Notes: generated by a model not told the origin, from the letters alone. Shown: positions 1-7,105, numbered from the stretch's first letter. The stretch is DNA of 13,074 nucleotides from an uncultured Actinomycetes bacterium (GCA_903932695.1 CAIZGZ010000082.1:1-13074), one strand, 5' to 3'. A program made the numbers and translations.

Positions 1-1
1 G

Positions 2-568
2 AAATCCAATGCCCAACTGCGGCACTCCTGGGGCGCTCCTCACAAATTGATCGTCGGATACGTTGGCCGCCTAGCGAATGAGAAACGAATCTATGATTTG
101 GCAGTTTTGGATCGGGACCCACGAATTCAACTTGTGATTGTGGGAGATGGTCCGGCACGTGAGAAGTTACAGATGACTTTGCGCAATGCGATCTTCACCG
201 GTTTTAAAGGTGGCGAAGAGCTGGCAGCTGCGTATGCCAGCCTTGATCTCTTTATCCACCCTGGACCCAATGAGACATTTTGCCAAGCGGTGCAAGAGGC
301 GCTTGCTTCCGGTGTGCCCTGCATCGTTCCTAAGACCGGTGGTCCCGCAGACCTAGTATCGACAGGTGCTACCGGCTACATCATCGACACCGCTGATGGA
401 GATCAACTGCGAGCCGCGGTAGAGAACTACATTGTTCGTAACGATCACCTTGAGATGAAGGAGATGGCGAGGGACTCGGTAGAGCAACGAACCTGGTCGA
501 CCATCAACCAACAGTTGCTTTCCCACTATCAATCGGTCATTAATAAGAAGGCCGAACTCGCTGCATGA
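2..568 (+). CDS. GT-B family 4 glycosyltransferase, C-terminal half (5' partial)
   Basis: The frame is open from base 2 with no stop before the TGA at 566-568, so the gene starts outside the window and the TTG at 47 is an internal leucine codon, not a start. About 188 codons are visible, roughly half of a usual 370-400 residue enzyme. They cover the C-terminal Rossmann domain that binds the sugar nucleotide: a GYVGRLANEK strand-loop, a VGDGP loop, and the retaining-GT4 signature GPNETFCQAVQEALASG, with the E-x7-E glutamates beginning at base 272. The family transfers sugars from nucleotide donors with retention, and related actinobacterial enzymes (MgtA/PimB type) mannosylate envelope lipids, but donor and acceptor cannot be read here. 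The stop overlaps the next ATG as ATGA, implying translational coupling to the second glycosyltransferase. Confidence 0.9.
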   Translation, partial: KSNAQLRHSWGAPHKLIVGYVGRLANEKRIYDLAVLDRDPRIQLVIVGDGPAREKLQMTLRNAIFTGFKGGEELAAAYASLDLFIHPGPNETFCQAVQEALASGVPCIVPKTGGPADLVSTGATGYIIDTADGDQLRAAVENYIVRNDHLEMKEMARDSVEQRTWSTINQQLLSHYQSVINKKAELAA

Positions 569-1734
569 GAATCGTTCATATTGCAAATTTCTACGGCCCC
601 AGTTCTGGTGGAATCAAGACCACTTTGCACGCGTTGGGAAGTGGGTATCAGAAGTATGGCCACGAATTTATTTACATCGTTCCTGGAACCCAATTCAATG
701 ATGAGATAACGCAATTTGGTCGAAAGATCTCTATGCCTTCTGTGATTTTGCCAGGAAGCGGCTCCTATCGAGTTATGCGCAGTAATGCCGCAGTCAAAAA
801 GCTATTACTGGAGTTGGCCCCGGATCGATTGGAGATCTCTGATCGCTTCACGTTGCGCAGCCTCGGCAATTGGGCGAAAGCTCACGGAATTCCCACGGTT
901 GTATTTAGTCATGAGACGTTACGAGGGTTAGTGAAACGATTTATGCCGTTTGGGATCGGCCAACGAACACTTGTGAATTGGCATAATCGAGCACTTGCCA
1001 AGAAATTCGATCACGTTATTGCCACGACCGACTTTGCAGCCCAGGAATTTCGCGAGATCGGTGTGCGCAATTTAGTGAAGGTCCCGCTTGGGGTTGATCT
1101 TCACAATTTCTCACCCGAAAATCGATCAGAGGCTCTCCGTCGTGATCTGCTTAAAGGAAATAAACTCCTGATTGTTCACTGTGGTCGACTCTCGCCAGAG
1201 AAAGAACCGCAGCGAAGTATCGAAACCTTAATCGAGCTACGTAAGCGTGGGATTGATGCGCGTTTGGTCATCATTGGAATGGGGCCGATGTGGAAATCTA
1301 TGCGCGAACTAGCCTCGGGTCATCCCATTGATCTGCTCGGGTATATCGCCAACCCTCGCCAGGTCGCAGCGATTCTGGCTAGCGCAGATGCCACTCTTGC
1401 TCCGGGACCACTTGAGACTTTCTGCCTATCGGCGCTCGAATCGATCGCTAGCGGTACGCCCGTTGTTGCTTCTGCCAGTAGCGCGGTGGGTGAGTTCCTC
1501 GCTCTCCGTGATGTTGTGCCGGCAGGAGCGGTCGCACGTGATGATGAGGTTTCATTTGCCGATGCAGTTACTGAGGTCCTGCTCAATAAGAAGATGCGCA
1601 GCGCAGCCCGAAGCGCTGCCGAAGCACTTCCTTGGGAGGCCACGATTCTTGCCATGATGCGGTTGCATCAGATTGAAACGCTCGGTGAGAAAGCTCCAAG
1701 TGCAACCACCCGAAGGCGATTGAAAGCAGCCTAA
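565..1734 (+). CDS. GT-B family 4 glycosyltransferase
   Basis: This is a complete 389-residue protein, normal length for family GT4. The N-terminal acceptor domain opens with HIANFYGPSSGGIKTTLHAL, the glycine-rich loop typical of the family. The C-terminal donor domain has PLGVDLHNFSP, HCGRLSPEKEPQ, IIGMGP and GPLETFCLSALESIASG, with the E-x7-E pair at Glu284 and Glu292. The same GPxETFC core occurs in the upstream gene, so the two are paralogues and may add successive sugars to one acceptor. No signal peptide or obvious membrane segment is visible, so it probably acts at the cytoplasmic face of the membrane. The start overlaps the previous stop (ATGA) and the stop overlaps the next start (TAATG), marking an operon. 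The family call is firm; the substrate is unknown. Confidence 0.93.
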   Translation: MRIVHIANFYGPSSGGIKTTLHALGSGYQKYGHEFIYIVPGTQFNDEITQFGRKISMPSVILPGSGSYRVMRSNAAVKKLLLELAPDRLEISDRFTLRSLGNWAKAHGIPTVVFSHETLRGLVKRFMPFGIGQRTLVNWHNRALAKKFDHVIATTDFAAQEFREIGVRNLVKVPLGVDLHNFSPENRSEALRRDLLKGNKLLIVHCGRLSPEKEPQRSIETLIELRKRGIDARLVIIGMGPMWKSMRELASGHPIDLLGYIANPRQVAAILASADATLAPGPLETFCLSALESIASGTPVVASASSAVGEFLALRDVVPAGAVARDDEVSFADAVTEVLLNKKMRSAARSAAEALPWEATILAMMRLHQIETLGEKAPSATTRRRLKAA

Positions 1735-2507
1735 TGGCTCTTACTCTCGCGGTGCTTGGCGACTCTGCGGCATTTGGTACTGGAGATTTTGATCTCGAAG
1801 GCAATCCGCGTGGTTGGGGGTATTACCTCTCACAGGTATTTCAAGAACCGTGTCAGTATGTAAATTTTTCACGCCCTGGAGCTAAATCAACCGAGGTGAG
1901 AGATCTTCAACTTTCTCAGGCGCTTGAGCTTGATCCCGATATCAGTGCCGTTATTGTCGGTGGCAACGATATGTTGCGTAATGGTTTTGATCCACGAGAA
2001 CTCGCAGATAACCTCATTGCAACCTGCGAAGCGCTGTTGGCAAAAGGTTCTGAAGTGATGATGATTGAACTTCATGATCCAGGAGCGATTTTGCGAGTAC
2101 CGCGCTTATTGAAGCGAGTAATTCGACGCAGAGTAAATGCCGTAAATGCCGTCTATCGCGAGGTAGCCTCTCAACTCGGAATAATTTTGATCGAAACTCG
2201 AAGTATTCCGAATGTTCACGACCTTCGTAACTGGCATATAGATCGCATGCATCCCGGCCCGCTTGGACATAAATTACTCGCGCGAGAGATGGCCAGAGCG
2301 CTGCGAAATAAAGGCTACAACCTTGGAGTTCCTCACGCTCATACCGAAGACTTGCACTCTCGACGAGCAAAGTTTGTGTGGCTGTTGGTACACGGCACGC
2401 CGTGGTTTCTTAAGAGATCCGTTGATCTACTTCCGGTAGCGCTTTATCTCATGGCGGTAGAACTTGTGAAGGTAGTAGTGGAGCAGCTTCGCTTACTTAG
2501 AGGCTGA
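1734..2507 (+). CDS. SGNH/GDSL-family hydrolase (esterase/lipase-like)
   Basis: The 257-residue product carries all the SGNH blocks: GDSAAFG with nucleophile Ser11, block II Gly49 in SRPGAKS, block III GGND with Asn78, and block V DRMHPGPLGH with Asp170 and His173 of the catalytic triad. The family hydrolyses or transfers acyl esters on lipids and glycans. No N-terminal signal peptide is seen, and the catalytic domain begins at residue 4. The last 50 residues are hydrophobic with basic residues (around WLLVHGTPWFL and LLPVALYLMAVELVKVVV), which could be a peripheral or membrane-associated helix. The gene is coupled to the upstream glycosyltransferase (TAATG), so deacylation or acyl editing of a glycolipid is a reasonable inference. 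Its 3' end overlaps the convergent lipoprotein gene by 15 nt. Confidence 0.9.
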   Translation: MALTLAVLGDSAAFGTGDFDLEGNPRGWGYYLSQVFQEPCQYVNFSRPGAKSTEVRDLQLSQALELDPDISAVIVGGNDMLRNGFDPRELADNLIATCEALLAKGSEVMMIELHDPGAILRVPRLLKRVIRRRVNAVNAVYREVASQLGIILIETRSIPNVHDLRNWHIDRMHPGPLGHKLLAREMARALRNKGYNLGVPHAHTEDLHSRRAKFVWLLVHGTPWFLKRSVDLLPVALYLMAVELVKVVVEQLRLLRG

Positions 2508-3020
2508 AGGTGCAGGTGAAGCTGTGACTAGCTTTCCTGAGCCAACTCCTGAGAAGTAGTCAGCTTTTGCACGAACGATCGCACTCAACGTAACGCTTGC
2601 CGCGTTTTTGAAAGTAACGACAACGGGAACTCGAGTTCCAGCTGCTGCGCTCAATGTCGCAACACTTCCGGTTGCATTGGCGGTGTCGCCACTGAAAATC
2701 ACTGGCTTATTTTGAAGCAATGGGAATGATGGTGCGCTCAGAGTTGCAGCGACGCCATTGACGGTGATACCGGTAAGGGCATCGGTCGTAGCAGCTTCAT
2801 TGATGAAAGTTCCGACGATCGCAGCTCCACCAGTTGGCTGAGCGACGATCACGATATCGCGGACCGCGACTGAACCAGAGTTGGCCTCAACGCCATCGCT
2901 AACCTGCTTGATGTTACGTGTTGGGGCATCTGGGCCAGTTGCGCCACATCCACTCAGTAGAAGGACTGATCCCGCTACAAGGACAAGGCCGGCGCTCTTT
3001 TTCATACGAGAAGTGATCAC
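2493..3020 (-). CDS. LpqE-like secreted lipoprotein (DUF461-type)
   Basis: The product is a small lipoprotein of 175 residues from the GTG at 3020, or 170 from the ATG at 3005. MKKS begins a signal peptide with a hydrophobic core ending in the lipobox LLSGC; lipidation would be on Cys25 (Cys20 from the ATG). The mature part is a beta-rich, Ala/Val/Thr-rich domain (SVAVRDIVIVAQPTGG, GTFINEAATTDALTGITVNG, a C-terminal VSAIVRAK-like strand) and ends in a Pro/Ser/Ala/Lys tail. The pattern and the position divergent from carD match what I recall of mycobacterial LpqE and Streptomyces DUF461 proteins. The His/Met copper-binding motif of the related PCuAC family is not visible, so metal binding is unsupported. 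An in-frame TAG at 3024-3026 makes 3020 the furthest possible start, and the hexamer placement favours that leaderless GTG. Function is unknown. Confidence 0.82.
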   Translation of the reverse strand: MITSRMKKSAGLVLVAGSVLLLSGCGATGPDAPTRNIKQVSDGVEANSGSVAVRDIVIVAQPTGGAAIVGTFINEAATTDALTGITVNGVAATLSAPSFPLLQNKPVIFSGDTANATGSVATLSAAAGTRVPVVVTFKNAASVTLSAIVRAKADYFSGVGSGKLVTASPAPSASK

Positions 3021-3026
3021 CCGCTA

Positions 3027-3032
3027 AGAATA
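3027..3032 (-). promoter_or_regulatory. -10 element for the LpqE-like gene (leaderless)
   Basis: On the minus strand the hexamer TATTCT matches TATAAT at four of six positions. It ends seven bases before the GTG at 3020, so transcription would start at or next to the start codon. No well-placed -35 is visible: the nearest candidate, TTGTCA at 3061-3056, is 23 bp away, which is too far. Confidence 0.45.
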
Positions 3033-3103
3033 CAGGGAAAAATCTGGCCAGATCTTGACAAATAGCGGGGTAGCACTTTTGAAAAATGTGACCTAGGAAA
3101 CGC

Positions 3104-3112
3104 TGGTAGAAT
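3104..3112 (+). promoter_or_regulatory. Extended -10 promoter element for carD
   Basis: TGGTAGAAT forms an extended -10 (TGN followed by TAGAAT, five of six to consensus). A start about seven bases downstream, near 3119, would give a leader of roughly 20 nt that holds the Shine-Dalgarno. A perfect TTGACA at 3055-3060 is too far upstream to act as its -35 (46 bp spacer). Confidence 0.6.
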
Positions 3113-3126
3113 TGGGCTCTAACCAC

Positions 3127-3132
3127 AAGGAG
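3127..3132 (+). promoter_or_regulatory. Shine-Dalgarno of carD
   Basis: AAGGAG lies eight bases before the ATG at 3141. It is the clearest canonical ribosome binding site in the window and contrasts with the leaderless or coupled starts of the other genes. It confirms the carD start. Confidence 0.8.
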
Positions 3133-3140
3133 CCAGATTA

Positions 3141-3623
3141 ATGTCATTTAAAGTCGGCGAAACAGTTGTCTACCCCCACCACGGTGCGGCGCTCATCGAA
3201 GCTATTGAGACCCGAACCATCAAGGGCGAAGAGAAGATCTACCTAGTCCTCAAAGTGGCCCAAGGCGATCTGACTGTCCGGGTTCCAGCCGAAAATGTCG
3301 ACCTGGTCGGCGTCCGCGATGTGGTTGATAGCGCCGGACTTGACCGCGTATTTAGCGTCCTCCGCCAGCCATACACAGAAGAGCCAACTAACTGGTCTCG
3401 CCGCTACAAGGCAAATGTCGAGAAGCTCGCCTCTGGCGATGTCATCAAGGTGGCCGAGGTCGTCCGTGATCTCTACCGTCGTGATCTCGATCGTGGCCTC
3501 TCTGCTGGCGAAAAGCGCATGCTCTCTAAGGCAAAGCAGATTTTGGTCTCAGAGCTCGCGCTCGCGGAGCACACCGATGAAGTCAAGGCTGGCGTCATCC
3601 TCGATGAGGTCCTAGCTTCTTAA
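3141..3623 (+). CDS. carD: CarD, RNA polymerase-binding transcription regulator
   Basis: The 160-residue product matches the length of mycobacterial CarD (about 162). The N-terminal RNA polymerase interaction domain (about residues 1-55) begins FKVGETVVYPHHGAALIEAI and includes Arg25 and Arg47, which correspond to residues known to contact the beta subunit in M. tuberculosis CarD. The helical C-terminal domain carries EEPTNWSRRYKAN with Trp85, the residue that wedges into the upstream edge of the transcription bubble, and Lys90, which contacts DNA. In the family, CarD stabilises open complexes at rRNA and other housekeeping promoters and is often essential. It is transcribed divergently from the lipoprotein gene and lies 12 nt before ispDF, with which it may be co-transcribed. 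The start is set by a strong Shine-Dalgarno. Confidence 0.97.
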   Translation: MSFKVGETVVYPHHGAALIEAIETRTIKGEEKIYLVLKVAQGDLTVRVPAENVDLVGVRDVVDSAGLDRVFSVLRQPYTEEPTNWSRRYKANVEKLASGDVIKVAEVVRDLYRRDLDRGLSAGEKRMLSKAKQILVSELALAEHTDEVKAGVILDEVLAS

Positions 3624-3629
3624 TAGCTT
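3624..3629 (+). promoter_or_regulatory. Possible -10 for a leaderless ispDF transcript
   Basis: TAGCTT fits the minimal actinobacterial TANNNT pattern (three of six to TATAAT). It ends seven bases before the ispDF ATG at 3636, the same spacing seen before cysS, ppx and the lipoprotein gene. There is no Shine-Dalgarno in the 12-nt gap after carD. The call is weak alone and is supported mainly by the repeated spacing. Confidence 0.3.
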
Positions 3630-3635
3630 CTCACC

Positions 3636-4787
3636 ATGAGTGAATTTATCGCCGTCATCATTCCTGCTGGCGGCAGCGGAGAACGGCTCGGTGCAGATAT
3701 CCCCAAAGCCCTCGTCCAACTCGCCGGAAAATCTCTGATCGAACGCTGCGTCAACGGGATTGCCCCAGTTGCATCACAGATCCTCGTTGCAGCTCCAGCA
3801 GGATACGAAGAGCAATTTCGTGAACTCTTAGGAAGTGAAGTCACTGTTGTTACTGGTGGCGATTCACGCAGCGCAAGTGTAAAAGCAGCGCTCGCTCATG
3901 TAGATCCATCGGCCCGCTTTGTTTTGGTTCATGATGCAGCCCGGGCACTTGCTTCAACAGATCTAGCAGAACGCGTTATCGAGGAACTACGTTCGGGGCA
4001 GAGCGCAGTCATTCCCGGCCTTGCGGTTGTCGACACCATCAAAAGCGTTGATCGCGATGGATATGTCGTGAGCACCCCGGATCGATCGCAATTGCGCGCT
4101 GTCCAGACGCCACAAGGATTTGATGTCGAAGTACTTCGTGCGGCTCACGAGTCAGACGAGCAGTACACCGATGATGCCGGCGCAGTTGAAGCGCAAGGTG
4201 TTCGAGTCAAAATTATTGATGGCGAAGCACGTGCGCTCAAAGTTACTACCCCGCAAGATTTAGAGAGCGCACATCGGTATCTCCTTGGAGATAGCGACAG
4301 AACTGCGTTGCGAGTTGGAATCGGCACCGATGCACACGCATTTTCAAAGGATCCAGATCGAGTACTCGCGTTGGCGGGATTAATCTGGCCAGATCAGGTT
4401 GGGGTCGATGGTCACTCTGATGGCGATGTTGCGGCGCACGCGATCTGCGATGCGCTCTTCTCGGCAGCAGGGTTGGGCGACCTTGGAAGCAATTTTGGAA
4501 CCTCGGATCCACAATACGCTGGTGCAAGTGGTCTGCAATTACTTCACGAGACCCTTACTCGAGTCACCGCAGCGGGCTTTTCCATCAACAATGTTGGCGT
4601 ACAGATCGTGGGCAATCGCCCTAAAATCGGCCCTCGTCGCGGCGAAGCCATTGCGGCGCTCAGTTCCGCTTTAGGTGGCGTACCAGTATCGGTCACCGCA
4701 ACAACGACTGATGGCTTGGGCTTTACCGGTGAAGGCCGGGGAATCAGCGCAATTGCTACTGCGCTTGTGCTTCGCGCCGGCAAGTAG
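3636..4787 (+). CDS. ispDF: Bifunctional IspD/IspF (MEP isoprenoid pathway)
   Basis: One 383-residue protein carries two consecutive MEP-pathway enzymes. Residues about 1-218 are IspD (2-C-methyl-D-erythritol 4-phosphate cytidylyltransferase): the nucleotide loop PAGGSGERLG (10-19) with Arg17, Lys24, the DAAR motif (100-103), Thr134 and Lys202. Residues about 226-383 are IspF (2,4-cyclodiphosphate synthase): GIGTDAHAF with zinc ligands Asp232 and His234, HSDGDVAAHA with His260 and zinc ligand His268, and TTTDGLGFTGEGRGI (357-370). The linker is only a few residues and shows no frameshift, stop or internal start. Together they make CDP-ME from MEP and, after IspE elsewhere, MEcPP in the cytoplasm. 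In M. tuberculosis the two are separate adjacent genes at the same place next to carD and cysS; fused IspDF is known in some proteobacteria. Confidence 0.96.
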   Translation: MSEFIAVIIPAGGSGERLGADIPKALVQLAGKSLIERCVNGIAPVASQILVAAPAGYEEQFRELLGSEVTVVTGGDSRSASVKAALAHVDPSARFVLVHDAARALASTDLAERVIEELRSGQSAVIPGLAVVDTIKSVDRDGYVVSTPDRSQLRAVQTPQGFDVEVLRAAHESDEQYTDDAGAVEAQGVRVKIIDGEARALKVTTPQDLESAHRYLLGDSDRTALRVGIGTDAHAFSKDPDRVLALAGLIWPDQVGVDGHSDGDVAAHAICDALFSAAGLGDLGSNFGTSDPQYAGASGLQLLHETLTRVTAAGFSINNVGVQIVGNRPKIGPRRGEAIAALSSALGGVPVSVTATTTDGLGFTGEGRGISAIATALVLRAGK

Positions 4788-4803
4788 CTCCGCTCATAGC
4801 GGT

Positions 4804-4809
4804 TAGAAT
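4804..4809 (+). promoter_or_regulatory. -10 element for cysS (leaderless)
   Basis: TAGAAT (five of six to TATAAT) ends seven bases before the cysS ATG at 4816, in the 28-nt gap after ispDF. Transcription from it would start at the A of the ATG, giving a leaderless mRNA. No Shine-Dalgarno and no clear -35 are seen. cysS may also be read from carD-ispDF transcripts. Confidence 0.6.
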
Positions 4810-4815
4810 TCTCCA

Positions 4816-6204
4816 ATGTCAGCGCCTTTGAAGCTTTACAACACCGCTACCCGGACAGTGAGCGAATTTACGCCGCTGCGCTCTGGTGAAGTCGGTATTT
4901 ATCTCTGTGGCGCTACCGTGCAATCCGCCCCTCACATCGGCCATATTCGAAGCGGTGTGAATTTCGATATTTTGCGCCGCTGGTTGATCGCAAGTGGTTA
5001 CTCCGTAACCTTCATCCGCAACGTCACCGATATCGATGACAAGATTCTTCAAAAAGCCGTGGTGGAGAATATGCCGTGGTGGGCGCTTGCCATGAAGTAC
5101 GAGCGAATCTTTACCGATGCATATCGCGCACTCAATGTCTTGCCACCTACCTACGAGCCACGTGCAACTGGCCATATCACTCAGATGGTGACGCTGATGG
5201 AGAAGCTCATTGAACTAGGCGCGGCTTATGCACCGGGCAATGGCGATGTCTATCTCGAGGTTCGCAAACTCAACTCTTACCTCACGCTCTCCAATCAAAA
5301 ACTTGATGACCTGCAATCCGCCGAAGAGGTAGAGAACACCTTCAAGCGCGATCCACGTGACTTTGCACTCTGGAAGGCGGCTAAGCCAGGTGAGCCATCA
5401 TGGCCAACTCCGTGGGGCGATGGCCGACCAGGTTGGCATATCGAATGCTCTGCGATGGCCCACACCTACCTCGGTGAATCTTTTGATATTCATGGCGGCG
5501 GTTTAGATCTAATCTTTCCGCATCACGAAAATGAGATCGCGCAATCACAAGCAGCTGGCTTTGGATTTGCGAATATTTGGATGCACAACGCATGGGTTAC
5601 CGCATCTGGCGAGAAGATGTCTAAATCGCTCGGCAACTCACTCCAAGTGCACGAGCTGCTCAAGCGAGTACGTGGGATCGAACTTCGTTGGTACCTTGGT
5701 AGCGCGCACTATCGCTCGATGCTCGAGTTCTCTTTTGAAGCGCTCGAAGAGTCGGCTACAAATTTCCGCAGAACCGAAGGCTTCCTTAAGCGAGCTACTG
5801 AGATCGTGGGCTACCTCCCAGATCCAGTGATCTCACCTGCCTTTGCTGCAGCCATGAACGATGACCTTGCTGTTCCAGCTGCGCTTGCGTTGGTCTCGGA
5901 GAGCGCGCGACTTGGCAATATCGCGATCACCAATAACGATCAGGCTGAAATTGCTACGCAGGCCAGCGAAATTCGTGGTGCGCTAGGAGTATTAGGGTGC
6001 GATCCGCTCGACCCAGTATTTGCTAGTGAGAGCGCAGCCGATGGCGAGCTACTCGACTCCCTCATTGGTTTAGCGCTCGAACAACGCACCGCAGCTCGTG
6101 CCCGAAAAGATTTTGAGAGTTCAGATGCAATTCGCGATCAATTAGCAGCAATGGGAGTCATCATCGAAGATACAGCCACAGGTCCACGCTGGAGCGTTAA
6201 CTAA
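4816..6204 (+). CDS. cysS: Cysteinyl-tRNA synthetase
   Basis: At 462 residues this is the size of typical bacterial CysRS. It is a class I aminoacyl-tRNA synthetase that attaches cysteine to tRNA-Cys in the cytoplasm. Signatures are the HIGH motif at 40-43 just after Cys31 and the KMSKS loop at 267-271. The zinc site used to select cysteine is complete: Cys31, Cys211 (in HIECSA), His236 and Glu240 (in PHHENEIAQS). The C-terminal part (about 320-462) is the helical DALR/anticodon-binding region, with the typical ARKDFESSDAIRDQLAAMG. It is full length and not MshC, the mycothiol ligase paralogue that is shorter and lacks this C-terminal region. The stop overlaps the rlmB start (TAATG), so the two are translationally coupled, and the position after ispDF matches the mycobacterial order. 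Confidence 0.96.
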   Translation: MSAPLKLYNTATRTVSEFTPLRSGEVGIYLCGATVQSAPHIGHIRSGVNFDILRRWLIASGYSVTFIRNVTDIDDKILQKAVVENMPWWALAMKYERIFTDAYRALNVLPPTYEPRATGHITQMVTLMEKLIELGAAYAPGNGDVYLEVRKLNSYLTLSNQKLDDLQSAEEVENTFKRDPRDFALWKAAKPGEPSWPTPWGDGRPGWHIECSAMAHTYLGESFDIHGGGLDLIFPHHENEIAQSQAAGFGFANIWMHNAWVTASGEKMSKSLGNSLQVHELLKRVRGIELRWYLGSAHYRSMLEFSFEALEESATNFRRTEGFLKRATEIVGYLPDPVISPAFAAAMNDDLAVPAALALVSESARLGNIAITNNDQAEIATQASEIRGALGVLGCDPLDPVFASESAADGELLDSLIGLALEQRTAARARKDFESSDAIRDQLAAMGVIIEDTATGPRWSVN

Positions 6205-7037
6205 TGCGCCCGGGTAAGAAGCGTCGCGAGAGCGAAGCTGCTGCGACCAATAAACGTCGTGAGGCAACTCGTCGACCAGAATCACGTCGCGAGACTCGAC
6301 CTAATTCAGATGCGGTCGCGGGCCGTAACCCAGTACTAGAAGCGCTCCGCGCCAAGGTCCCGGCAAAAGAACTTTTGATCGCAGAGCGCGCCGAAATCGA
6401 TGAGCGCATGACCGAGTCAATGCGATTGGCAAAGAACCAGAACCTGATCATCAAAGAAGTTGCGCGCGGAATTCTTGATGGGTTGACTGGCACAACGATG
6501 CACCAAGGTATTGCACTGGTGATCAAGCCATTCACCTACGCCACCTTTGATGAGCTACTCGTGAAAGCGAAGAGTCCAGGGCTCTTGATTGGTCTTGATG
6601 GCGTCACCGATCCACATAATTTAGGTGCGATTGTGCGAAGCGCTGCAGCATTTGGCGCCGATGGCGTTGTGATCCCAGAGCGTCGTACTGCGGCGATGAC
6701 CGGATCTGCTTGGAAAGCTTCAGCTGGTGCGGCTGCGCGTCTGCCGATCTCACAAGTGACCAACTTGGTTCGTTCACTCGAAGATGCCAAGAAGGCTGGC
6801 TACTTTGTGGTCGGTCTCGATGCCGAAGGCGATGAATCGTTGCCAAAATTCTCATTGGCGAAGGAATCGGTCTATGTCATCGTGGGTAGCGAAGGCAAGG
6901 GCTTGTCACGTCTAGTCCGTGAGAAGTGCGATCTGATCCTGTCGATTCCGATGCACTCGAGCGTCGAGTCGCTCAATGCGAGCGTGGCTACCGCGATCGT
7001 TCTGCATCAAATTTCTGCAATCCGAGCAGGCGAATAA
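6204..7037 (+). CDS. rlmB: SpoU/TrmH-family 2'-O-methyltransferase, RlmB-like
   Basis: This 277-residue SPOUT methyltransferase uses S-adenosylmethionine to methylate a ribose 2'-OH in RNA; RlmB modifies a guanosine of 23S rRNA (Gm2251 in E. coli). The first 35 residues are a very basic Arg/Lys/Glu tail, probably RNA-binding. A substrate-binding domain follows (about 38-108, GRNPVLEALRAK). The catalytic knot holds all three motifs: DPHNLGAIVRSA with Asn139 and Arg145, VGSEGKGL (228-234), and IPMHSSVESLNASVATAI (248-265) with Asn258. The start ATG overlaps the cysS stop. Family assignment is certain. The exact target (RlmB or another TrmH-like site) is inferred from the N-terminal domain and the conserved cysS neighbour. 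Confidence 0.9.
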   Translation: MRPGKKRRESEAAATNKRREATRRPESRRETRPNSDAVAGRNPVLEALRAKVPAKELLIAERAEIDERMTESMRLAKNQNLIIKEVARGILDGLTGTTMHQGIALVIKPFTYATFDELLVKAKSPGLLIGLDGVTDPHNLGAIVRSAAAFGADGVVIPERRTAAMTGSAWKASAGAAARLPISQVTNLVRSLEDAKKAGYFVVGLDAEGDESLPKFSLAKESVYVIVGSEGKGLSRLVREKCDLILSIPMHSSVESLNASVATAIVLHQISAIRAGE

Positions 7038-7054
7038 CCCCAAAAAGGGCGGCT

Positions 7055-7087
7055 GCTCACCGAATAGACACCTTCTGTTCACCTACG
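7055..7087 (+). promoter_or_regulatory. Putative PhoP operator (PHO box) upstream of ppk1
   Basis: Three consecutive 11-bp units have cores GCTCACC (7055), AGACACC (7066) and GTTCACC (7077), so CACC recurs at exactly 11-bp steps. The actinobacterial PHO box known from Streptomyces consists of 11-bp direct repeats with core GTTCACC; the units here match 6/7, 4/7 and 7/7. The site ends 18 bases before the ppk1 ATG, and ppk is a known PhoP-regulated gene in Streptomyces. The same 68-bp gap holds AAGGA at 7089-7093, a distant Shine-Dalgarno (12 nt), and no convincing -10. Confidence 0.6.
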
Positions 7088-7105
7088 TAAGGAAAACTGC
7101 GCCTC

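Noticed and set aside
47..49. TTG as the start codon of the first glycosyltransferase
   Set aside because: The frame continues open upstream to the window edge with family-like sequence (RHSWGAPHKL), and the N-terminal domain would be missing.
1320..1655. A 111-residue open frame on the minus strand inside the second glycosyltransferase, and similar long antisense frames elsewhere
   Set aside because: Low-complexity Ala/Ser/Arg composition with no motif, fully antisense to a well-supported gene.
3055..3060. A perfect TTGACA as the -35 of carD
   Set aside because: No -10 lies 16-18 bp downstream of it, and the good -10 at 3107-3112 is 46 bp away; probably chance.
7039..7049. CCC-AAAAA-GGG after the rlmB stop as a terminator
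   Set aside because: The stem is only three base pairs and no T-run follows.
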